Shown here one piece after another: positions 10,327 to 15,585 of a DNA stretch of 15,585 bases (the stretch's first letter is position 1; each line of letters starts with the position of its first letter). The notes below the pieces were generated by a model, which saw nothing but the letters and a program-made list of their open reading frames with translations, was not told the origin of the DNA and did no database searches. The position numbers and the translations under genes were made by a program. Source of the DNA: Neovahlkampfia damariscottae (lineage: Eukaryota; Heterolobosea; Selenaionea; Neovahlkampfiida; Neovahlkampfiidae); NCBI GenBank assembly GCA_016618085.1, contig JABLTG010000277.1:1-15585 (forward strand), read 5' to 3'.

Positions 10327-11551
10327 ATGGACGCTGTTGACTCATTGATTAAAAAAGCAAGTTTCAAAAAAAAACATGGTGTTGTAAGTTCACACGGTGC
10401 TGCTTTTGATAATGTAGAATTTGATGAAATGGCTGAAATAGAAAGAGACCAAGAAGTCAGAGAAATGAAAGGACTAAAAACTGGAAGAAGTTACTATCGA
10501 TTATTCTTTCATTGTCGTGATTTGAATACTGAATTACTTGAAAGATGTGATCCTATGGTTGTATTATTTATAAAAAGACCCGATAACATGTTTTGTGAAA
10601 TTGGAAGAACTGAATCCATAGTCAATGATCATAATCCTGTTTTCACAAGATCTATATTACTTAATAGATTAGTTATTGAAGAATTAACAAAAAAAGAAGG
10701 TTTCTTTGGAACTGAATTAAGTAAGAGTTTGAGGTTTGTTGTATGTTCTGCTCCAAAAACAAAATATTTAGAATTGAAACCTGAAAAAATGGATTTTAAC
10801 TCTCTTATTGGTTTATCTGTTCGTTTAAAAAAAACTTAAATTTTTATAGGACTGGTCAATTGCTGAATTATCAAATTCACCAACTTTAACTTTAATGAAA
10901 GAAATCTCAATTGGACCAAGAAAACAAGGTGAATTATATGTTATAGCAGAAGAAGTTGATGAAATTTCAAATGATGTAGAATTGAGTCTTTCAGTAGTTG
11001 CTGCTAATTTACCACGTTTAGATCAATTATCAAATTCTGATCCATTTTTTGTTGTTCATCGACCAGTAGGTATCAATGGAAGATTACATGCTATTTATCA
11101 AAGTGAATATAAAAACAATACATTATCACCTTACTGGGATCCAATTAAATGTTCTTTAGATCATTTTTGTAACGGTGATTATGATACCAATTTAATCATT
11201 GAAGTAAATAATTTAATGTTTTCAAGGTTTTTTTTTTAGTTATATGATTGGGATTCTTCAGCTAAAAAACAACTCATGGGAAAAGTTAGAGTTCAAGTTA
11301 AAGATTTATTTGAAGAAAATGTAAAATTCGAAGTTGAACATAAAAAATTTGAAGGAGGACAACTTTATGTTTTAGAAAAAGTTTTAAATTATGTAGGTGA
11401 AGGAACTACACTTGATGGAAATCCTTTGACAGGTGAAGAAGTTGAAAATGTCATTTTGTCATTTTCAAAACAAAAAAAAGAAGCAAAAGAAAAACGAGCT
11501 TTAAATAGACCACCTGTTGATATAGGAGTTGATTGTTGCATTATTAATTGA
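10327..11551 (+). CDS. Copine-like protein with two C2 domains, no vWA domain, CIIN C-terminus, 385 aa
   Basis: Exons are 10327-10818, 10850-11203 and 11240-11551, with introns of 31 and 36 nt. Both junctions are in phase 0 and rebuild the C2 folds (GLS|DWSIAEL; LIIE|LYDWDSSAKKQLMG). C2A is at about 56-165 and C2B at about 205-330. C2B has the Asp pattern of calcium-binding C2 domains (LDQLSNSDPF and YDWDSS), so calcium-dependent phospholipid binding is likely. C2A keeps CDPMVVLF but lacks a clear DxD in its last loop. True copines continue into a vWA-type domain of about 200-250 residues; here only about 55 residues follow, in a Lys-rich segment ending VDCCIIN. The last four residues, CIIN, fit a CaaX prenylation box, although Asn is an unusual X. 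The ATG at 10327 is preferred, with a CCAATCA box 22 nt upstream. The role is probably membrane recruitment; the partner is unknown. Confidence 0.85.
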
Positions 11552-11557
11552 AATAAA
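11552..11557 (+). terminator. AATAAA polyadenylation signal of the copine-like gene
   Basis: AATAAA begins at the first base after the TGA stop (11549-11551). Confidence 0.5.
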
Positions 11558-11602
11558 ATTTTTTGATTTATTTTTTTTTTTTCGTTGAGAAGTTTTTTTG
11601 AA

Positions 11603-11647
11603 CCAATAAAAAAAAGTTCAACGGTTATAAAAAATTTAATCCAATAA
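11603..11647 (+). promoter_or_regulatory. Two CCAATAA boxes upstream of the CRAL-TRIO gene
   Basis: CCAATAA occurs at 11603-11609 and 11641-11647, about 84 and 45 nt before the ATG at 11693. The second reads CCAATAAGA, as upstream of gene A and of copy 1 of the secreted family. Confidence 0.5.
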
Positions 11648-11692
11648 GAAATTTTTTTTGCAATCACTTCAAATCAAACAGATAAAGAAGAG

Positions 11693-12522
11693 ATGTCACA
11701 AAAAGTAATTTGGCCTTTAGACACATTGACAGATGATCAAAAAAAACTTGTTGCAAAATTTGGTTCAGTTGTAGAATCTTGGAAAGGAAAAATTAGTGAT
11801 GAAGAATATGAATTAGCTATGAACGAAATAACTTTATTCAGGTTTTTTTTTTTTTTTTAAAATTTAAATTTTTCAGATATTGTTATGGATACACTTGGAA
11901 ATTAGAAGATTCAGAAAAATATTTAAAATCCATGTTAGAATGGAGAAGCAAATATAAACCTCATAAACTTAGACTTAAAGATTTAAAATGGCCAACTGAA
12001 AATATTGTAATTCAACATGGATTTGATTTACAAGGTCATCCAATTGTTTGGATGTTAGTTGATAATAATGAAAAGTTTCCAAAGAATGATGAAAATATTA
12101 AAGAAAGAATCAAAACTGTTATTTATTGTTATGAAAGAGCTATTGCTCAAATGGAAAAACCAATTTATAATCTTACTTTAATTATTGATTTTAAAGGTGG
12201 TACATTGAATATTCCTCAAGTCAAACAATTTAAAGGAATTTTTGAAGAACTTGGTTTAAATTATGCAGAAAGGATTAACAAAATTTTTATTTTAAATGCT
12301 CCTTGGACTATTGGTGTTTGTTGGAGTTTTATAAAACCATTTTTGTATCCTCATGTCATTCAAAAGTATGTTTTTGTTAATCCAACAAAACCAAAGGATA
12401 TTGTTAAAGAATTAAGTCAACATATTGATCCTGATCAATTAGCACGTTATGGTCCAAAACCTTTTGTTTTCAACATGGAAGAACAAGTTGCTTTGGAAAA
12501 AAAAATTTATGGAGACGAATAA
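11693..12522 (+). CDS. CRAL-TRIO (Sec14-like) lipid-binding/transfer protein, 264 aa
   Basis: Exons are 11693-11841 and 11877-12522. The 35-nt intron starts GTTTTTTT, ends TTTCAG, and splits an Arg codon (AG|A), restoring TLFRYCYGYTWKLEDSEKYL, the helical CRAL-TRIO N-terminal domain (FLRA.KW-like). The main domain runs from about 90 to 240: HGFDLQGHPIVWM, the IDFKGGTLN strand, LGLNYAERINKIFILNAPW, IGVCWSFIKPFLYPHVIQK and the KYVFVNP strand. These are the lipid-pocket landmarks of Sec14-type phosphatidylinositol/phosphatidylcholine transfer proteins. It ends soon after the domain, as single-domain members do. It lies 141 bp downstream of, and on the same strand as, the copine-like gene. CCAATAA boxes lie at 11603-11609 and 11641-11647. 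The lipid ligand cannot be told from sequence. Confidence 0.92.
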
Positions 12523-12542
12523 AATTTAGAATAATTAATAAA
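12518..12542 (+). terminator. AATAAA signals at the end of the CRAL-TRIO gene
   Basis: One AATAAA (12518-12523) overlaps the TAA stop codon and a second lies at 12537-12542. Confidence 0.5.
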
Positions 12543-12586
12543 AAATGAATGACCTTTGTATCTGAAAAAATTATTTTTAGTTTGGA

Positions 12587-12617
12587 CCAATAAGATATCC
12601 TCACTTCTTCCCATTGG
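12587..12617 (+). promoter_or_regulatory. CCAATAA box and inverted CCAAT upstream of secreted family copy 1
   Basis: GGACCAATAAGATATCC at 12584-12600 has its core at 12587-12593. An inverted CCAAT (ATTGG) follows at 12613-12617. The ATG is at 12641. Confidence 0.5.
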
Positions 12618-12640
12618 ACAACTCTTTGTCGGTTTGAAAA

Positions 12641-13873
12641 ATGACCAAGTTGACATTATTACTTTTTGGATTCATATTAACTCTTGTTTCGGCAGTTCCT
12701 ATAAGATGTGCTGAACAAACAATTGATGCTTTATCATTTGACGAGGAGTACCTTTTAGAATCTGTATCACTTCAAGAAAAAGTAGATTGTAGAGATAGAA
12801 ATGTTTGTGTGGTCAATTGTCCAAATGGAAAAGATAAATATTTTGATCTTGCGCCATTACTCAAGTATGAAACGGAAGGATGGCAAAATCCAGATAGTCA
12901 TTCTACAAAATGGTATGAAGAATATCAAGCTTATAGAACTGTTTGTATTAAAAGATCAGGAGATGCAGTAACCCCAGAAACTATTGAGTTTTATAAAATA
13001 TTCAACAAAATACTTGCTCCATTTCTTGGAATTTCAGAAAAAACTCTTGATGAACAAGTATTCAAAGGAGACATTTCTCAATGGAATTTTAATTATGAAT
13101 ACTACATCAGGGATTTACCTGGACTCTCAGAAGAAAAAAAAGCAGCTGGTACATGTTTTGCTAAATTCGTGTGGGTCATGAGAAGCTTCAAAAGATTATG
13201 TACAGTAAAAGATCATTCAATTTCTGAAGTGGTCGCCAAATTTAAAGATTTTGATGCTGAATATAAAAAAAGAATGTTTCAAGCTGGAGGAGCGGACTAT
13301 AGTCATGATCCAGGTCTTTACGCATATTTGGATGAATATCGCTTTCAAACATATGGAGGAGAGAGCAACAAGATGAAAGCTGATTACTATCGTCAATTAA
13401 AAGAAAGTGTTATTGCACCTATTGCTCAATTATATATGAAAAAGAGTTACCATGATTATTGTAAATGTAGTGGATTTAAAAAATGGTATGATGACACAAT
13501 GAGACAAAGTGCTGAAAATTTATGGGAACAAGCCAGAATTGACAAAGCTAAATTATCAGTTTTTCCAAAATACTTTGAAACAATGGATGCTGTTTGTAAA
13601 AATGAACAATCAAAACCACAAGTAAGGAGTCCAAAACCTCAAACAAAACCACTCAAAAAACCATCAAGAAAAACATCAAAAGTTGTTAAAAAATCCAGAA
13701 GAACTTTCAACAAAGTCCAAAAAGCACAAAAAGGTTTGAAAAAAAGATCAAAAGTCAAAAAAACTCTCCGAAAATTCTCAACATTATTGTCCAAAGAGGA
13801 ATTGAATGATGTTTTGGATTCGAAACAAGAGGAAGAATCAAATGTTTTTTCTGAAGTTTATGACTCAGATTAA
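12641..13873 (+). CDS. Secreted Cys-containing protein of an unrecognised tandem family, copy 1, 410 aa
   Basis: I do not recognise this family. A classical signal peptide (residues 1 to about 18, ending TLVSA) precedes a mature region with conserved Cys motifs: DCRDRNVCVVNCPNG (Cys 50, 56, 60), YRTVCIKRSG, KRLC, HDYCKCSGF and a final DAVC. Other blocks shared with the next gene are FDLAPLLKYET, EEYQAYR, FVWVMRS, RMFQAGGADYSHDPGLYAYL and LSVFPKYFETMD. The body looks mostly helical. After the last Cys comes a tail rich in Lys, Arg, Ser and Pro (about 70 residues) that switches to an acidic end (EEESNVFSEVYDSD). No introns are seen. The start is fixed by the signal peptide and by a CCAATAA box at 12587-12593. 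It could be an effector, storage or matrix protein; the function is unknown. Confidence 0.85.
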   Translation: MTKLTLLLFGFILTLVSAVPIRCAEQTIDALSFDEEYLLESVSLQEKVDCRDRNVCVVNCPNGKDKYFDLAPLLKYETEGWQNPDSHSTKWYEEYQAYRTVCIKRSGDAVTPETIEFYKIFNKILAPFLGISEKTLDEQVFKGDISQWNFNYEYYIRDLPGLSEEKKAAGTCFAKFVWVMRSFKRLCTVKDHSISEVVAKFKDFDAEYKKRMFQAGGADYSHDPGLYAYLDEYRFQTYGGESNKMKADYYRQLKESVIAPIAQLYMKKSYHDYCKCSGFKKWYDDTMRQSAENLWEQARIDKAKLSVFPKYFETMDAVCKNEQSKPQVRSPKPQTKPLKKPSRKTSKVVKKSRRTFNKVQKAQKGLKKRSKVKKTLRKFSTLLSKEELNDVLDSKQEEESNVFSEVYDSD

Positions 13874-13878
13874 CCTTC

Positions 13879-13884
13879 AATAAA
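13879..13884 (+). terminator. AATAAA polyadenylation signal of secreted family copy 1
   Basis: AATAAA lies 5 nt after the TAA stop at 13871-13873, and copy 2's first CCAAT box follows within 9 bp. Confidence 0.5.
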
Positions 13885-13892
13885 TTAATTCT

Positions 13893-13923
13893 CCAATCAA
13901 AAGTTTTTCCCACTCCTTATTGG
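13893..13923 (+). promoter_or_regulatory. CCAATCA box and inverted CCAATAA upstream of secreted family copy 2
   Basis: CCAATCA lies at 13893-13899, and TTATTGG (CCAATAA in reverse) at 13917-13923, 20 nt before the ATG at 13944. Confidence 0.5.
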
Positions 13924-13943
13924 TCAATCTTTCTTGCCGTTTA

Positions 13944-15137
13944 ATGAACAAAAACTCAACGATCATCCTATTAATCTTAACAACTTTGTTTGCATCCTAT
14001 TTGGCTTCAGTTATCAGTTGTTCTACTCAAACAGCTCAAATTTTAGATTTTGAAACAGAAGACGTTTCAGAATTCCTTGAAGAAGCAAGTTTAGAAGAAT
14101 CAGTTGATTGTCGTGATAGAAATGTATGTGTAGTTAAATGTCCAAATGGTGAAGATAGATTTTTTGACCTAGCACCGTTGCTAAAGTATGAAACAACAAA
14201 ACAAAATTCAAACCAAAAAAATAAAAAATGGTTTGAAGAATACCAAGCCTACAGAGAAGTTTGCATCAAAAGATCAGGTACAAAAGATCTCAATGAAGAA
14301 ACAAAAGAAATATTTAAAATTTTCAACCAAAAGCTCTCCAAATTCCTTGACAAACCACAAAAACAAATTGATGAGAATATTTTTAAAGGAGTCGTCTCTA
14401 CATGGAGCTTTAATTATGAAAAATACATCAAAGGGTTAAAGGGCCTCACAAAAGAGAAAAAAACGGCTGCTATTGCTTTTTCAAAATTTCTTTGGGTGAT
14501 GAGAAGTCTCAAACGGTTATGCACTAACAAAAAGCACAGTGTTTCAGAAGTTGTCGGAAAATTCAAATTATTTGATGTGGATTACAGAGACAGAATGTTT
14601 CGAGCTCGTGGTGCTGATTATTCTCAAGATCCAGGTAAAAAAACAAAAATTAAAAAAGAAACTTTGTCAGGTCTTTATGCATATTTAAATGAACATCAAT
14701 TTAAATCTAACATGGATATGGCCAAGGCTAAAGGAGACACAAAAGAATATCAATCAAAAAAACAAGAATTGGATTATTATGAAGAATTAAAAAATAGTGT
14801 TGTGAAACCAGTCGTTAAATTATACATGAAAGAAACTTATCATGATTATTGTCAATGTTCTGGTTTTAAAACTTGGTATGAAAATACAATGAAGTCATCA
14901 GAACAATATCTTTGGGATCATATGAGAATGGTAAAAGCAAATTTGTCAGTTTTTCCAAAATATTTTGAAACTATGGATTCTGCTTGTAATAATACTATTA
15001 CTAATGCTCCTGCTTCAAAATCAAAATCAAAATCAAAACGTCGTAAAAAATTTTACAGAAAAAATTTTAGAAAACAATTTCAAGCATTGTCTCAAGAAAA
15101 TGAGACTTTTTCAGAAGACACTAATGACTACTATTAA
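13944..15137 (+). CDS. Secreted Cys-containing protein of the same tandem family, copy 2, 385 aa after splicing
   Basis: Start is the ATG at 13944, which gives a signal peptide (MNKNSTIILLILTTLFASYL). A longer frame from 13920 would begin at a TTG that lies inside the promoter box. It aligns along its length with copy 1: VDCRDRNVCVVKCPNG, FFDLAPLLKYET, WFEEYQAYREVCIKRSG, FLWVMRSLKRLC, RARGADYSQDPG, YHDYCQCSGFKTWY and LSVFPKYFETMDSAC. Copy 1 reads DPGLYAYL where this gene has 12 extra codons (GKKTKIKKETLS). Those 36 nt start GTAAAA, end GTCAG, and split the same Gly codon (G|GT), so I infer an intron at 14635-14670. Exons are then 13944-14634 and 14671-15137. Retention would add 12 residues without a stop. 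One Cys of copy 1 (GTCFAKF) is replaced here (AIAFSKF). The tail is basic with a KSKSKSK run. Function is unknown. Confidence 0.84.
   Translation: MNKNSTIILLILTTLFASYLASVISCSTQTAQILDFETEDVSEFLEEASLEESVDCRDRNVCVVKCPNGEDRFFDLAPLLKYETTKQNSNQKNKKWFEEYQAYREVCIKRSGTKDLNEETKEIFKIFNQKLSKFLDKPQKQIDENIFKGVVSTWSFNYEKYIKGLKGLTKEKKTAAIAFSKFLWVMRSLKRLCTNKKHSVSEVVGKFKLFDVDYRDRMFRARGADYSQDPGKKTKIKKETLSGLYAYLNEHQFKSNMDMAKAKGDTKEYQSKKQELDYYEELKNSVVKPVVKLYMKETYHDYCQCSGFKTWYENTMKSSEQYLWDHMRMVKANLSVFPKYFETMDSACNNTITNAPASKSKSKSKRRKKFYRKNFRKQFQALSQENETFSEDTNDYY
14635..14670 (+). other. Stop-free 36-nt intron in secreted family copy 2
   Basis: GTAAAA...TTTGTCAG, 36 nt, splitting a Gly codon. It is inferred from the gap in alignment with copy 1, which reads straight through as DPGLYAYL. 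Confidence 0.8.
15015..15038 (+). repeat. TCAAAA x4 microsatellite coding Ser-Lys repeats
   Basis: Four perfect TCAAAA units encode the KSKSKSK run in the basic tail of copy 2. It is a likely length-variable site. Confidence 0.8.
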
Positions 15138-15143
15138 GTTATT

Positions 15144-15167
15144 GAAGTAAAATTTTTTTTTTACTTC
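15144..15167 (+). terminator. Perfect 9-bp stem, 6-T loop hairpin just after the stop of secreted family copy 2
   Basis: GAAGTAAAA (15144-15152), six T, then TTTTACTTC (15159-15167). The stem begins 7 nt after the stop codon. This gene has no AATAAA nearby, so the hairpin may mark its 3' end; that is inference. Confidence 0.45.
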
Positions 15168-15207
15168 CGCTGTAATCACCATTTTGGGAAAGAGATTTTT
15201 TTTTCCG

Positions 15208-15247
15208 CCAATAAAGCTTGCTGATTCAAAATCAAATAACCAATCAG
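15208..15247 (+). promoter_or_regulatory. CCAATAA plus CCAATCA boxes upstream of secreted family copy 3
   Basis: CCAATAA at 15208-15214 and CCAATCA at 15241-15247. The second ends 15 nt before the ATG at 15263. Confidence 0.55.
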
Positions 15248-15262
15248 CTGTCACAACGGAAA

Positions 15263-15585
15263 TGAAGTTAATCGCCATAGTTATAGTGATATGGGCTCTC
15301 TTAATGACAATCACAGCAGTACCTATCATATGTGCTCATCAAACCATTAATGCGTTGGAATTTGATGAAGAAGAAATTATTTTAGAAGTTGATACAGTCG
15401 TTCAAGCAGCAACAGTAAATTGTTTGGATAAAAATGTTTGCGTCATTGAATGTAATCATTATATTACAGGATGTACAAAAAATGTCTTTTTTGACTTAAA
15501 ACCACTTCTTAAATACGAAACTCTTAATCAAAATCCAGATGATCCAAACAACAAATGGTTTGAAGAATATCAAGCTTATAGAGAA
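15263..15585 (+). CDS. Secreted Cys-containing protein of the same tandem family, copy 3 (partial, cut by right edge)
   Basis: 107 complete codons remain in the window. The signal peptide is MKLIAIVIVIWALLMTITA, followed by VPIICAHQTINALEFDEEE, which parallels copy 1 (VPIRCAEQTIDALSFDEE) more closely than copy 2. The Cys block is diverged: NCLDKNVCVIECNHYITGC has an extra Cys and a short insertion in place of NCPNG. FFDLKPLLKYET and WFEEYQAYRE follow and run into the window end. A CCAATCA box at 15241-15247 lies 15 nt upstream of the ATG, with a second box (CCAATAA) at 15208-15214. Continuation beyond the edge is expected. Confidence 0.85.

Noticed and set aside
11229-11239. Very short intron starting at the AAG|GTTTTT site in the copine-like gene
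   Set aside because: It shifts the frame. The donor at 11204 (GTAAAT) gives 36 nt and restores LIIELYDWDSS.
15450-15472. Possible 18-nt intron in copy 3 (GTAATC...TTACAG)
   Set aside because: Its removal creates an immediate TGA stop; the insertion is better read as coding NHYITG with an extra Cys.
1-15585. CRISPR array, tRNA/rRNA genes, insertion sequences or transposase genes
   Set aside because: I saw no spaced direct repeats, cloverleaf with expected boxes, rRNA motifs, terminal inverted repeats or transposase-like protein.

Overview
The window looks like compact, AT-rich nuclear DNA of a free-living or amoeboid protist. Reasons: standard-code reading frames with CAA for Gln and TAA/TGA as stops, many very short spliceosomal introns (20 inferred, all 27-39 nt), no Shine-Dalgarno sites, AATAAA signals next to stop codons, and eukaryotic protein families (copine-type C2, CRAL-TRIO/Sec14, UPF0489/C5orf22, RCC1/EGF/LRR/TIG mosaics). 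The EGF repeat style and the RCC1+EGF+TIG combination recall heterolobosean or amoebozoan surface proteins, but I cannot name the genus.

Layout. Left half, minus strand: gene A (1-7828, runs off the left edge), a huge secreted or surface protein made of a signal peptide, an RCC1-like propeller, five EGF repeats, a short LRR segment and a long array of TIG-like Ig-fold repeats; gene B (8088-8423), a single-domain rhodanese; gene C (8863-10181), a UPF0489 protein with a signal peptide. A 145-bp divergent promoter region separates gene C from gene D. Right half, plus strand: gene D (10327-11551), a two-C2 copine-like protein without the usual vWA domain; gene E (11693-12522), a CRAL-TRIO lipid-transfer protein; genes F, G and H (12641-15585, H cut by the right edge), a tandem family of secreted cysteine-containing proteins that I do not recognise.

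Genes have short 5' and 3' flanks. Nearly every start codon has a CCAATCA or CCAATAA box 15-110 bp upstream, often two, and this decided several start choices. Apart from genes D and E (both likely membrane-lipid binding) and the tandem F-G-H family, I see no pathway joining the genes. The most notable items are the four-module gene A, the unknown F/G/H family with a stop-free 36-nt intron in one copy, the uniform tiny introns with frequent AAG acceptors, and the CCAAT-box start architecture.
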